Shown here piece after piece: positions 17,768 to 26,127 of a stretch of DNA of 64,000 nt. Each line of letters opens with the position of its first letter. Position 1 is the first letter of the stretch. Origin of the DNA: Maioricimonas rarisocia (lineage in GTDB: Bacteria > Planctomycetota > Planctomycetia > Planctomycetales > Planctomycetaceae); assembly GCF_007747795.1 (NCBI RefSeq), contig NZ_CP036275.1, positions 6,316,001 to 6,380,000 of the forward strand, in the 5' to 3' direction. The notes under the pieces are model-generated. The model was not told the DNA's origin. It made no database searches and was given only the letters and a program-made list of their open reading frames with translations. The position numbers and the translations under genes are program-made.

Positions 17768-19030
17768 GTGCAAACTGAGGACGCTGCTCTCGCACAAGCC
17801 GACCAGGTCGCCCGAACGGTGGACGAACTCTATCGCAACGAATCGCGCCGGGTTTACGCGACACTCGTGCGGATGCTCCGCAACTTCGATCTCGCCGAAG
17901 AGGCAATGCACGATGCGTTCGCCGCCGCCGTCGAGCAATGGCAGAGCGAAGGCATCCCCTCGAATCCACGGGCCTGGCTCGTCTCGACCGGACGGTTCAA
18001 GGCGATCGACACGATCCGTCGCAGAACCCGTTTCGACGCCTCACTGGCCGAACTGGGGCATCAGCTCGATCAGCAGGACAACGAGCCCGTCGGCAGCGAT
18101 GAGGAGGTCGAAGACGATCGCCTGCGACTCATCTTCACCTGCTGCCATCCGGCCATCGCTCCGCACACCCAGGTCGCGTTGACGCTGCGCGAAGTCTGCG
18201 GCCTGACTACCGAACAGATCGCCAGCGCCTTCCTCACCTCGCCGGCAACCGTCGCCCAGCGAATCGTCCGTGGCAAGGCGAAGATCCGCGACGCGGCCAT
18301 CCCCTTCGAAGTCCCGCCGCGGGCCGAGTTGCCCAGCCGGCTGGAATCGGTCCTCTCCGTCATCTATCTCGTGTTCAACGAAGGGTATTCCGCATCGTCC
18401 GGAGAGGAAGTCACCCGGCCGGATCTTTCCGGTGAGGCCATCCGCCTGGGCCGGCTGCTCTGCCGGCTTCTCCCCGATCCCGAAGTCTTCGGGCTGCTGG
18501 CACTGATGCTGCTGCACGAATCCCGACGACCGGCACGAACCGCCTCCAACGGCGATCTGGTACTGCTCGAAGACCAGGACCGGACGCTCTGGGACCGGGC
18601 CCTGATCGACGAAGGGAAACGGCTCGTCGAACAGGCGTTACGCTCGGAGGGCATCGGCGCCTATACCGTTCAGGCCGCCATCTCCGCCGTCCACGCCGAC
18701 GCGCAGACCGCAGCGGAGACCGACTGGGCACAGATTGTCAGCCTGTATGACGTGCTGATGCAGGCGGGAGGGTCGCCGATCGTCGAACTGAATCGCGCTG
18801 TCGCCGTCGCCATGCGGGACGGTCCCGAAGCCGGTCTGGAATTGATCGATGCGATTCTCGAAAGGGGCGACCTGCAGGACTACCACCTGACGCATGCGGC
18901 GCGGGGTGATCTTTCCCGCCGTGCCGGCCGGGTCGACGAGGCCCGGTCCGGGTACCAGCTGGCTCTGGAACTGGCCCGCCAGGAACCGGAGCGACGGTTC
19001 CTCGAACGGCGGCTGGCGGAACTGGGCTGA
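17768..19030 (+). CDS. ECF42-type RNA polymerase sigma factor with C-terminal TPR-like domain
   Basis: 420 residues from GTG 17768, with GGAAGGG seven bases upstream. Residues 1-170 hold sigma regions 2 and 4 ([36 protein letters not shown]). The remaining 250 residues are the large C-terminal extension (DUF6596/TPR-like) typical of ECF42, including the [14 protein letters not shown] and [15 protein letters not shown] motifs. ECF42 factors have no anti-sigma factor, are thought to be regulated by this extension, and usually neighbour YCII (DGPF) genes. Here two YCII genes and six related small proteins follow. It probably transcribes that set. Confidence 0.92.
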   Translation: MQTEDAALAQADQVARTVDELYRNESRRVYATLVRMLRNFDLAEEAMHDAFAAAVEQWQSEGIPSNPRAWLVSTGRFKAIDTIRRRTRFDASLAELGHQLDQQDNEPVGSDEEVEDDRLRLIFTCCHPAIAPHTQVALTLREVCGLTTEQIASAFLTSPATVAQRIVRGKAKIRDAAIPFEVPPRAELPSRLESVLSVIYLVFNEGYSASSGEEVTRPDLSGEAIRLGRLLCRLLPDPEVFGLLALMLLHESRRPARTASNGDLVLLEDQDRTLWDRALIDEGKRLVEQALRSEGIGAYTVQAAISAVHADAQTAAETDWAQIVSLYDVLMQAGGSPIVELNRAVAVAMRDGPEAGLELIDAILERGDLQDYHLTHAARGDLSRRAGRVDEARSGYQLALELARQEPERRFLERRLAELG

Positions 19031-19073
19031 CGGGACGCAGTTGCGGACCAGTCATCCCGGCAGGCACACGCGT

Positions 19074-19457
19074 TCAGATCCCGTAGATCTGAATCAGGTT
19101 GCCGACGGTGTCATCAAAGACTGCCTGCGTCATCGGTCCCATTTTCGTCGGAGGCTGCATGAACCGCACCCCCAGCCCCTGCAGGCGCTGGTACTCCCCG
19201 AGGACAGCCCCGGCGTCAAACGCTGCGGCCGGGATGCCCTGCTGATACATCGCCTGCTGGAACGTCTTCGCGGCGGGGTTGGCATTCGGTTCGAGCAGAA
19301 GCTCCGGTCCGAGGAGATCGTCCGGTGCTCCCACAGTGAGAAACCGAGCGTCTCCCACGGGAATGTCGCGCCGTTTATCGAAGCCGAGCGTCTCGGTGTA
19401 AAACGCGAGGGCCTTCTCCTGGTCCTCGACAAACAGACTGATGAGTCGGATCTTCAC
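19074..19457 (-). CDS. VOC-family (glyoxalase/bleomycin-resistance fold) protein
   Basis: 127 residues from GTG 19457, preceded by GGAG six bases away. It shows the vicinal-oxygen-chelate fold: an opening strand (IRLISLFVEDQEKALAFYTE), then TLGFDKRRDIPVG, FLTVGAPDD and a closing VFDDTVGNLIQIYG. Such proteins are metal-dependent isomerases, dioxygenases or drug-binding proteins; the substrate cannot be told. It is the only gene of the ECF42 cluster on the minus strand, convergent with the sigma gene and divergent from the first YCII gene. Confidence 0.85.
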   Translation of the reverse strand: MKIRLISLFVEDQEKALAFYTETLGFDKRRDIPVGDARFLTVGAPDDLLGPELLLEPNANPAAKTFQQAMYQQGIPAAAFDAGAVLGEYQRLQGLGVRFMQPPTKMGPMTQAVFDDTVGNLIQIYGI

Positions 19458-19508
19458 GTCTCTCTCCAGCAGGAATATCACCGGTGCTGCAGCACCAGTC
19501 TGTTCAAT

Positions 19509-19523
19509 GTGTTGACGCAACAC
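19509..19523. promoter_or_regulatory. Perfect palindrome in divergent region (candidate operator)
   Basis: GTGTTG-ACG-CAACAC, a perfect 6-bp inverted repeat with 3-base spacer. It lies about 50 bases upstream of the VOC gene and 130 bases upstream of the YCII gene on the other strand. It could be a regulator or promoter element for the divergent pair. I found no second copy, so support is limited. Confidence 0.3.
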
Positions 19524-19653
19524 ACCTTACTGCGACCGAAGCGCTGCCGATGCGCGAAAACGAAAAAATTACGTCTCACGCCGTCGATCCGTCCGGCCAC
19601 CGGACGACTACTGGGTGAACCCCGTCAGTTCCCACCTCGAACGGAGCATCAAC

Positions 19654-20043
19654 ATGAAATTCGTCTGCCTCGGATACTGCGAAGCGTCCGCCTGGGAGCA
19701 TCTCCCGGAATCGGAACAGACTGCGATGATGGAAGAGTGCTTTGCCTACGACGACGAACTCCGTCGCGGAGGCCACTTCCTCGGGGGTGAGGCGCTGCAG
19801 AGCGTCGAGAACGGCGTCACCCTGCGGCACCGTGACGGTCGGACCGTCGTCACGGATGGCCCCTTCGTGGAAACCAAAGAACAGCTCGGCGGCATTCTCT
19901 TTCTGGAAGCGAACGATCTCAACCATGCCATCCAGTTGATGTCGAAGCACCCCGGGGTGAAATTCGGTCCCTTCGAAATCCGGCCCGCCGACGAGAACAT
20001 CAACCAGCTCATTGCCGAGCGGAACGCCGCGCAGGCTTCCTGA
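19654..20043 (+). CDS. YCII/DGPF-domain protein
   Basis: 129 residues from the ATG at 19654 with GGAG eight bases upstream. It carries the family's [16 protein letters not shown] signature (the DGPF motif) in a ferredoxin-like alpha/beta dimer fold. YCII-related proteins are small enzymes or binding proteins of mostly unknown role; DGPF members are the usual targets of ECF42 sigma factors. The gene follows the sigma gene with one VOC gene between them on the other strand. Confidence 0.9.
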   Translation: MKFVCLGYCEASAWEHLPESEQTAMMEECFAYDDELRRGGHFLGGEALQSVENGVTLRHRDGRTVVTDGPFVETKEQLGGILFLEANDLNHAIQLMSKHPGVKFGPFEIRPADENINQLIAERNAAQAS

Positions 20044-20136
20044 CACTCTCGACGACGAATCCCATCCGCCTCCGCGGACGGCCCGCACGTCACCGCGACA
20101 GGCGATGGACACTGCTTCAGGACAGAAAGACGTGAC

Positions 20137-20607
20137 ATGCACGAGAAACCACGCCGCGAACATCGCTGGCTGAAAAGAATGATCGGCCGCTGGGCCGTCG
20201 ACTTCAGTTGCCCTGACGCATCCGGCGAGAACCCGCAGATCGCCAGCGGTGTCGAAACCGTCCGGACGATCGGCGACCTGTGGATCGTCGGTGAATCCGA
20301 GATGCTGGAGAAGGAGGCCGGGCAGAGCCTGCTGACGATCGGCTTCGATCCCCGGCGGGAGCTGTACATCGGGACCTTCGTCGCATCCATGATGACCCAC
20401 ATGTGGATCTACGAGGGATCCGTCGACGCGGACGGACGGGTCCTCACGCTGGCGACGGAAGGCCCGCACTGCGCCGAAGAACGGCTCGCCCGCTACGAAG
20501 ACATCTTCGAGTTCGTCGACGATGACCGGCGCACGCTGACCTCCCGCGTACTGGAACGGGACGGCACCTGGAAACAGGTCATGACCGCCACCTACCGCCG
20601 GATCTGA
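20137..20607 (+). CDS. DUF1579-like protein
   Basis: 156 residues. It has the pattern of the DUF1579/THAP4-like lipocalin-fold family: an opening HRWLKRMIGRWAVDFSC, then TIGDLWIVGESEM, LLTIGFDPRRELYIGTFV and repeated strands to the end. These small beta-barrel proteins may bind a hydrophobic ligand; function is unknown. It sits between two YCII genes and starts 93 bases after the first, so it is probably part of the ECF42 regulon. The following YCII gene starts 60 bases later. Confidence 0.8.
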   Translation: MHEKPRREHRWLKRMIGRWAVDFSCPDASGENPQIASGVETVRTIGDLWIVGESEMLEKEAGQSLLTIGFDPRRELYIGTFVASMMTHMWIYEGSVDADGRVLTLATEGPHCAEERLARYEDIFEFVDDDRRTLTSRVLERDGTWKQVMTATYRRI

Positions 20608-20667
20608 TTGCGATTCGAACAACCACGACCGGGCCATGCGGCACGGGCAGAAAGGAAACGACACGCC

Positions 20668-21027
20668 ATGAAGTACATGCTTCTGATCTACAGTGCTGAA
20701 GACGCCTGGACCGACGAAGAACGGCAGGCCTGTTTCGAAGAATCGATCCAGCTCACACGCGAACTCGATGAGGCGGGACAGTACATCGCAGCCTCACCCC
20801 TCGAATCGGTTTCGACAGCCGCCAGTGTCCGGATCCGCGAAGGGAAGCGGATGGTGACCAACGGCCCGTTTGCAGAGACACACGAACAGCTGGGCGGCTA
20901 CTTCCTCATTGAGGCCGAGAACCTCGATCAGGCCGTCGGCATTGCCAGCCGCATTCCGACAGCCCGCAAGGGGACGGTCGAAGTCCGTCCGGTGTACGAG
21001 CTCCCCGGCCTTCCGGAGAAGCCGTAG
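20668..21027 (+). CDS. YCII/DGPF-domain protein, second copy
   Basis: 119 residues from the ATG at 20668 (AAAGGA upstream). It starts with MKYMLLIYSAED and contains MVTNGPFAETHEQLGGYFL, the DGPF-type signature with Asn in place of Asp. It is paralogous to the protein at 19654-20043 and typical of ECF42-controlled genes. An in-frame ATG at 20608 would add 20 residues immediately after the previous stop but lacks an SD. Confidence 0.9.
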   Translation: MKYMLLIYSAEDAWTDEERQACFEESIQLTRELDEAGQYIAASPLESVSTAASVRIREGKRMVTNGPFAETHEQLGGYFLIEAENLDQAVGIASRIPTARKGTVEVRPVYELPGLPEKP

Positions 21028-21190
21028 CCGCGCACGGCCAGCTGCGTCCGGATTCAACAGGATCGCAGGATCAGCGTGCCGACCGGCAGCGGAGCATCAA
21101 TAACCGTTCCACTGCAAACGGCTTCCACCGAACGGCAGTCGCCTGGGGAGACCGATCTGCAGGACCATCATCTCTCACAGGCGCAGAAAC

Positions 21191-21883
21191 ATGACTGAGA
21201 CAAAACCCACTCGTTCCGTCCGCAGGATCCTCGCCAGCACCCTGGGGGTCGTGGCCTGCCTGATCCTTGTTCTTCTGCTGGTCGTCGCCACACGTCCGGA
21301 CACGTTCTCGGTCAGCCGCTCGGCCACCATCCCGGCGCCGGCAGCAGACGTGTTCCCCTACATCAACGACCTGCAGAAGTGGCGTGCATGGTCGCCTTAT
21401 GAACAACTCGATTCGGAGATGCAGCGGGAGTATTCCGCTTCGACCGCAGGCGCGGGGGCGTCCTATCGCTGGGTCGGCAACAGCCAGGCGGGAGTCGGCA
21501 GAATCAGCGTCACCGAGAGCTTGCCGCACGAACACGTTCGCCTGGTCCTCGCGATGGAAAAGCCGTTCGCTTGCTCCAACGACGTCGAGTTCGTTTTCGA
21601 ACCGGGCGAGCAGACGGGCGATACCGTCGTCACCTGGACGATGAGCGGCAAACTCGGCTTCCTGCCGAAACTGATGCACCTCGTCTTTGACATCGACGGC
21701 ATGGTTGGCGACCAGTTCGAAGAAGGGCTGACCAACCTCAATGCAGTTGTCGTCGAGAATCAGACCGAATCGGCCAGCGACGCGGCGACTGACGAACAGC
21801 AGTCGATCACCGGCAGCGGGCGCTCACACGACGTCGACGTCGTCCCTTCCGCGGGACCTGGCTCAGACAACCGTGCGTCGTGA
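21191..21883 (+). CDS. SRPBCC-family (START-like) protein with membrane anchor
   Basis: 230 residues. One N-terminal transmembrane helix (about residues 13-33), then a START/polyketide-cyclase-like domain (about 40-190) with FSVSRSATIPAPAADVFPYI, DLQKWRAWSPYE and late VTWTMSGKLGFLPKLMHLVF. The last 35 residues are a Ser/Asp-rich tail. The fold forms a deep hydrophobic pocket for lipids or aromatic ligands; anchored versions are frequent near YCII genes. It probably belongs to the ECF42 set. Confidence 0.83.
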   Translation: MTETKPTRSVRRILASTLGVVACLILVLLLVVATRPDTFSVSRSATIPAPAADVFPYINDLQKWRAWSPYEQLDSEMQREYSASTAGAGASYRWVGNSQAGVGRISVTESLPHEHVRLVLAMEKPFACSNDVEFVFEPGEQTGDTVVTWTMSGKLGFLPKLMHLVFDIDGMVGDQFEEGLTNLNAVVVENQTESASDAATDEQQSITGSGRSHDVDVVPSAGPGSDNRAS

Positions 21884-21976
21884 CCGGCACCGTTTTCTCC
21901 GCCGGCCTCGCAACGGCTGCACCGAGACGCTGCTGCGTCGATCCGGCCTGACACTTCCCTCACAGGAGATTCACCG

Positions 21977-22396
21977 ATGTCCCGCAAAATCTTCGTGAAC
22001 CTGCCGGTTCAGGATCTGCAGAAGTCGATCGCATTCTTCGAGGAGCTGGGCTTCTCGGTGAATCCGCAATTTACCGATGAGACGGCAGCCTGTATCGTCA
22101 TCAGCGAGGAGATCTACGCCATGCTGCTGACGCATCCCCGCTTTTCGGATTTCACGCCTCATCCGATTTCGGATGCGACGACGCAGACCGAAGTCCTCAT
22201 CGCCGTGAGCTGTGAGAACCGGGAAGAAGTGGATGATTTGACCGCCCGCGCCTGCAAGGCGGAAGGAGCCGCCGTTGGTGATCCGACGGACTACGGCTTC
22301 ATGTACTCCCGCAGCATTCACGACCTGGACGGTCACATCTGGGAACTCGTCTGGATGGACCCCGCTCAAATGCCGCAGGAAGCCACCGTCAGCTGA
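21977..22396 (+). CDS. VOC-family protein (YycE/Rv0577-like lactoylglutathione lyase family)
   Basis: 139 residues with AGGAGA upstream. VOC motifs are clear: KIFVNLPVQDLQKSIAFFEE, LGFSVNPQF, YAMLLTHPRFSDF and HDLDGHIWELVWMDP at the end, with the usual metal-ligand-like His/Glu positions retained. VOC proteins of this subtype often travel with ECF42/YCII genes. The substrate is unknown. Confidence 0.88.
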   Translation: MSRKIFVNLPVQDLQKSIAFFEELGFSVNPQFTDETAACIVISEEIYAMLLTHPRFSDFTPHPISDATTQTEVLIAVSCENREEVDDLTARACKAEGAAVGDPTDYGFMYSRSIHDLDGHIWELVWMDPAQMPQEATVS

Positions 22397-22447
22397 CAGG
22401 TCGCACGATCTGAAACCTGAAGTCCCTCAGGCCGGGAGTCTGAAACA

Positions 22448-22852
22448 ATGAGCACCGAAGCGAAACCGCCGTCCGGCAAAGCACACGCTGCGATGTTCTG
22501 GAGCGGTTGGATCATCGCCGTTCTGCTGTCCGCGCTGTTCGGCATGAGTGCTGCCATGAAGCTCATCGGAGGGCCGGACGTCTCGGAGGGGTTCGCGCAT
22601 CTCGGACTCCCGGAGTCGATGCGGATCCCGCTCGGCATTGTCGAGCTGGCCTGCGTGGTGTTCTACCTGGTCCCGCAGACGGCCGTCACGGGAGCGATCC
22701 TGTTGACCGGGTACATGGGTGGCGCGATCTGCACGCACTGGCGCGTCGGAGACGCCTTCATCACCCAAGTCATCATCGGTGTCCTGGTGTGGCTTGCGTT
22801 GTGGCTGCGCGAGCCTCGATTACGGTCCCTCATTCCACTGCGACGAATGTAG
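22448..22852 (+). CDS. DoxX-family membrane protein
   Basis: 134 residues, four hydrophobic helices (about residues 17-38, 58-74, 78-96, 102-118), with GGGAG upstream. The pattern ALFGMSAAMKLIGGPDVSEG followed by PLGIVELACVVFYLVPQTAV matches DoxX-like proteins, which are small inner-membrane proteins linked to quinone or redox-stress functions. It lies between two VOC genes in the ECF42-associated cluster. Confidence 0.87.
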   Translation: MSTEAKPPSGKAHAAMFWSGWIIAVLLSALFGMSAAMKLIGGPDVSEGFAHLGLPESMRIPLGIVELACVVFYLVPQTAVTGAILLTGYMGGAICTHWRVGDAFITQVIIGVLVWLALWLREPRLRSLIPLRRM

Positions 22853-22906
22853 CCGACCGGAGTCCCACGAACCGATTCACGTAGCATCCATTCGCGAAGG
22901 GCCACT

Positions 22907-23293
22907 ATGAGCGCAGCATTCAAACCTGAAGGATATACGAGCGTCGCCCCTTACCTGGTGGTCAAGGGAGCGGCGGACACGATCCGGTTTCTCGAGCAGA
23001 CGTTCGAAGCGGTCGAACTACGCCGCATTGCGGATGACAACGGCCGCATCGTCCACGCCGAGGTCCGCATCGACGATACCGTCGTGATGCTTGCCGACGG
23101 CAACGAGCAGTGGCCACCGTTCTCCGCATACGTCCACATCTATGTCCCCGACGTCGACGCCACCTGCCGACGCGCCCTCGAGCACGGCGCGACGTCGGTT
23201 CAGGAACCGGTCCAGAAGGACGATGAAGACAAGCGGGGAGGCGTCCAGGATTCCGGTGGCACGACCTGGTGGATCGCCACGAAAGTGGACTGA
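22907..23293 (+). CDS. VOC-family protein (PhnB/YdeI-like)
   Basis: 128 residues, AAGGG before the ATG. It starts SVAPYLVVKGAADTIRFLEQ, typical of PhnB-type VOC proteins, and ends with GTTWWIATKVD. VHIYVPDVDATCRRALEHGA is the second half-domain. The role is unknown; it is the last gene of the ECF42-associated row and converges on the HesB-like gene. Confidence 0.88.
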   Translation: MSAAFKPEGYTSVAPYLVVKGAADTIRFLEQTFEAVELRRIADDNGRIVHAEVRIDDTVVMLADGNEQWPPFSAYVHIYVPDVDATCRRALEHGATSVQEPVQKDDEDKRGGVQDSGGTTWWIATKVD

Positions 23294-23360
23294 CGCCTTC
23301 AGAGAATCTTTGCCGAAGGCCGGCGTCGCTAGCGGACGTCTTCTCTATGGCCGGCGGTGA

Positions 23361-23390
23361 GCCACCACCGGGATTCCCCCGCGTGGTGGC
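23361..23390. terminator. Hairpin between convergent genes
   Basis: Perfect 8-bp inverted repeat GCCACCAC (23361-23368) / GTGGTGGC (23383-23390), loop of 14 bases, in the 296-base noncoding gap between the convergent genes ending at 23293 and 23590. No T-run. The rest of the gap shows no gene or other recognisable element. Confidence 0.4.
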
Positions 23391-23589
23391 GCCCTGCCAG
23401 CCTCGGCCTCTGCAGCAGAAAGCGATACGTACGCCGGCTGCACCGATCGCATCGCACTGGTCTGAGCAGCAGACAGATCCAGGGCAGATCAAACCAGCGG
23501 CGCCGCGACGCCCTGAGGTCGCCGAAATGACAATGGCGGCAACGCGTACTCATCGCTGGTCTCAATCGGTGCACAAGGTCTCGGGTGTA

Positions 23590-23880
23590 TCAGCTATCCT
23601 GAGCGGCCCCGTCGGAAGCCGGTCGACGCAGTTTCAGGCGCGGACCTTTCTCGGTCTCCCGGATGCCCAGCGTCCGATGATCCAACTTGCGTGCGGCCCG
23701 CTTGTCCAGCAGCAGCACGGTGCGTCCCTCATGCTCGATCGCCTGATCCCCTTCGCGTTGACGGCCTGGACGAATCCGGGCGCGTCCTTCCCGCAGCACG
23801 ATGCGAACCGCAACGTCATTGGGACGATCGGCAAGCAGTTCCGAGAGTCGGTCATAAGCGGGTTGAGAAATCGTCAACAT
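23590..23880 (-). CDS. HesB/IscA-fold-like protein lacking cysteines
   Basis: 96 residues with GGAG ahead of the ATG. The start (MLTISQPAYDRLSELLADRP), the strand VAVRIVLREGRARIRP and the late VLLLDKRAARKLDHRTLGIR track the A-type Fe-S carrier fold (HesB/IscA) in order and spacing. No cysteine is present, so it cannot ligate a cluster in the usual way. Cysteine-less HesB-like proteins occur in Planctomycetes and archaea without known function. The fold assignment is tentative. Confidence 0.6.
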   Translation of the reverse strand: MLTISQPAYDRLSELLADRPNDVAVRIVLREGRARIRPGRQREGDQAIEHEGRTVLLLDKRAARKLDHRTLGIRETEKGPRLKLRRPASDGAAQDS

Positions 23881-23993
23881 GGCATGGTCTCCAGAGAGGA
23901 ACGAATAACGGTTGGGGAATGCTGTTCAGCACTCCACTCGACGCCGGCTCGAACGCACGCGCTCCTTCGGTTCGAGCGACAACTGCTTTGACA

Positions 23994-24986
23994 TTATCCC
24001 GCAGTGGCCGGTGGGGTCAGCATGCGGGGGAATCGTGACTCCTGATCAAAAGCGAAATCGACGCGCGCCTCCGTGCGAAGCTGGTCACCGGCTTCAAAGG
24101 CTCCAGCGATGGCAAGCGGAATCTGTGCCTCTGCCAGAACCACTTCCGCTTCACGCTGCCGCGTCAGTGCGATCATCTCCTGCTCGCGGGCGATCGCCAT
24201 GGCCCGCCGTTTCTCGGCATGCGAGAGTGCGATCCGGATGTCGGCATCCGCCTGCTCAATGCGGAGTTTGGCTCCGATGTTTTCGCCGACGTCGATGTCG
24301 GCAATGTCGATCGAAACGATGGAAAAGGCCGTCTGCGAATCGAGCCCCATGCCCAGCACCTTGCGGGAAATGATCAGCGGATCTGCCAGTGCTTCGCGAT
24401 ACGTGGCACATTCGCCGATCGACGAAACAATACCCTGACCGACCCGGGCGATCACCGTGGCCTCCGTCGCACCGCCGACCAGCTGCGCGATGTTCGTGCG
24501 AACGGTCACGCGCACACGAACCCGCAGCTGGATCCCGTCCTGGGCGACGCCGTCGAGCGTGTCACTCCGTCCAATCTCCGGATCAGGACAGTAGATCACT
24601 CGCGGATTGACACTCAGCTGTACGGCGGTGAGGATGTCGCGGCCCGCCAGATCGATCGCCGCCGCCGTGTCCCAGTCCAGTTCGATCAGCGCCCGGTGAG
24701 CAACCACCAGTGCCAGCGTCACGCGCTGGACATCGCCGCCGGCCAGATACTGCGTTTCGAACGACCTGGTCGGAATCGGCGCGAGTCCGGCCTGGACCGC
24801 CATCACCTGACAGTCCACGATGACCCGCGGACTGACGTTTCGCAGCGACATCATCATCAGCGAAAAGATGCCGATCCGGGTCCCGGTCACGTACGCTCGA
24901 AGCCATAAACCGAAGTAGCGGCTGATCACCAGCATCAGGACGAGGGCAACGATCGCCGCGGCCACATAAACCCAGGTGGGGATCAT
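23994..24986 (-). CDS. floA: Flotillin-like protein FloA
   Basis: 330 residues, the normal FloA length. Residues 5-24 form a membrane segment (TWVYVAAAIVALVLMLVI), then a conserved region with LRAYVTGTRIGIFSLMMMSL, RNVSPRVIVDCQVMAVQAGL and RTNIAQLVGGATEATVIAR, and a C-terminal coiled coil rich in Glu/Arg/Ala. FloA scaffolds membrane microdomains. The ATG at 24986 overlaps the TGA of the zinc-ribbon gene (ATGA). No NfeD-like partner gene is present here, which is somewhat unusual. Confidence 0.93.
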   Translation of the reverse strand: MIPTWVYVAAAIVALVLMLVISRYFGLWLRAYVTGTRIGIFSLMMMSLRNVSPRVIVDCQVMAVQAGLAPIPTRSFETQYLAGGDVQRVTLALVVAHRALIELDWDTAAAIDLAGRDILTAVQLSVNPRVIYCPDPEIGRSDTLDGVAQDGIQLRVRVRVTVRTNIAQLVGGATEATVIARVGQGIVSSIGECATYREALADPLIISRKVLGMGLDSQTAFSIVSIDIADIDVGENIGAKLRIEQADADIRIALSHAEKRRAMAIAREQEMIALTRQREAEVVLAEAQIPLAIAGAFEAGDQLRTEARVDFAFDQESRFPRMLTPPATAG

Positions 24987-25306
24987 CGTCGCGCCCCCTG
25001 GCCGGCACGCAGGGGCCGAGCGGCCGAAAGAACGTGGCCGCACGCACAAACCTTCTTGCGGACATGCTGCCGCTGCCGACACTTCGGACAGACCCGCTGC
25101 CATGATGCCGTCGGGACGGAGGAAGCAGGTGCCTCCTGGACCTCAGCGGCTGCGGCGAGTCGAATCTGCTCCATCCGTCGCTGGTCCGCCTGGCGGACAG
25201 CACACTGGGGATGGATGCCGGACGCCGAATAGCTGACTTCGCCACAGACAGGGCACGCTTCATGCGTTTCGCGGAAGAACAGCGGCTCAGGCTTTCGGTT
25301 TGACAT
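24983..25306 (-). CDS. Small zinc-ribbon protein coupled to floA
   Basis: 107 residues from the ATG at 25306. It contains two cysteine clusters: ACPVCGEV with a later HPQCAVR near residues 18-36, and CPKCRQRQHVRKKVCACGH near residues 73-91 (a C-x2-C-x11-C-x-C-x-H arrangement), both probably zinc binding. A central 25 residues are helical. The 4-base overlap with floA shows translational coupling, so it may act with FloA at the membrane. That link is inferred from gene order only. Confidence 0.75.
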   Translation of the reverse strand: MSNRKPEPLFFRETHEACPVCGEVSYSASGIHPQCAVRQADQRRMEQIRLAAAAEVQEAPASSVPTASWQRVCPKCRQRQHVRKKVCACGHVLSAARPLRAGQGARR

Positions 25307-25451
25307 CAGCGACACACCTTCTGTCTGCCGACGGTCAGTTCTTCCCCGCCGCTGGAAGCCTGAGAGTCGAACGGATCGGATCCGGCGGATCTCGTCGCCG
25401 CGCTCCTCGCGACGTTGCCGCGTCACCTGCTGTCAAGTTGCGGCCCGCGCA

Positions 25452-25486
25452 TGAAAAACACTCAGAGCCGAAGGACCCTGAGTGTT
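25452..25486 (-). terminator. Rho-independent terminator of the cold-shock gene
   Basis: On the minus strand, 40 bases past the cold-shock stop codon, a 9-bp stem AACACTCAG / CTGAGTGTT (25478-25486 with 25457-25465) encloses a 12-base loop containing CTTCGG and is followed immediately by a T-run. This is the best intrinsic terminator in the window. Confidence 0.8.
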
Positions 25487-25526
25487 CCATTCCCGCAGGG
25501 GAATCATTCGGCCGGACGGCTGAGCC

Positions 25527-25724
25527 TTAGCTCAGGCGCACGTTCTCGGCCCGCGGTCCCTTGGGACCCTGTCCAATACTGAAGGACACCTGCTGTCCTT
25601 CGCGCAGCTCGTCGTAGGTCACGCCCAGCAGCGACGAGCTATGGAAGAACATGTCCTTCCCCGAGCCGTCGTCGATGAAGCCGAAACCCTTGTCGGTCAC
25701 GCGCTTGATGGTACCTTCTGCCAT
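25527..25724 (-). CDS. Cold-shock protein (CspA family)
   Basis: 65 residues. RNP1-like KGFGFIDD (residues 12-19) and RNP2-like DMFFHSSSL (24-32) are intact, with a [12 protein letters not shown] ending. The protein binds single-stranded RNA/DNA and melts RNA structure. RNP1 reads GFGFID with an SGKD turn, a common planctomycete/proteobacterial variant. The 178-base gap upstream may hold a long 5' UTR, as is usual for cold-shock genes. It follows a DEAD-box helicase and a small basic protein on the same strand. Confidence 0.95.
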   Translation of the reverse strand: MAEGTIKRVTDKGFGFIDDGSGKDMFFHSSSLLGVTYDELREGQQVSFSIGQGPKGPRAENVRLS

Positions 25725-25902
25725 TGCTGAATCTCACTCTTCTCAAAAATGTGTCGCAGCCGACAGTGCGTGTTACTGTTGCACGCCGCCGACCACGTAA
25801 GTCTTCTGACTGATAAAACTCGATGACAGCGATCGCCCCACACAGGTCGATTCGCGTTTCACGGAACGAGAGACTTGCGTCTCACGCTGGCCACATGGGC
25901 CA

Positions 25903-26070
25903 TCAGGTCGATTCATCCGGTCCGGTCGGCTCACTGTCGTCCGACACCGGAGCGTTATCCGCATCGCGGTTCTGTTTTCGACTCAGACGGCGGGCCCGTT
26001 TGGCTTCGGCTTTCGCCTTCTTTTCCATTTCCCGCTGACGCTTGGCGAATGTGTTGGGATTTCTTGCGAT
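25903..26070 (-). CDS. Small basic charged protein with apparent AUC start
   Basis: 55 codons ending TGA at 25903. The sequence is highly charged and alpha-helical: RNPNTFAKRQREMEKKAKAE then AKRARRLSRKQ, with an acidic tail. I recall small bacterial proteins with the same 'NTFxKRQREMEKKxKAxxKRxRR' core. No ATG, GTG or TTG precedes the conserved part in frame back to the stop codon at 26128. A strong GAGGAG (26078-26083) lies seven bases before ATC at 26070 (four before another ATC), so initiation at AUC is the simplest reading. An internal ATG (codon 15) would drop the conserved start. It follows the DEAD-box gene by 57 bases. Confidence 0.6.
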   Translation of the reverse strand: MARNPNTFAKRQREMEKKAKAEAKRARRLSRKQNRDADNAPVSDDSEPTGPDEST

Positions 26071-26127
26071 GATCGCTCTCCTCGATGACCTGGAAACACT
26101 CCGGACGACCGGACGGTCACAGGACCG

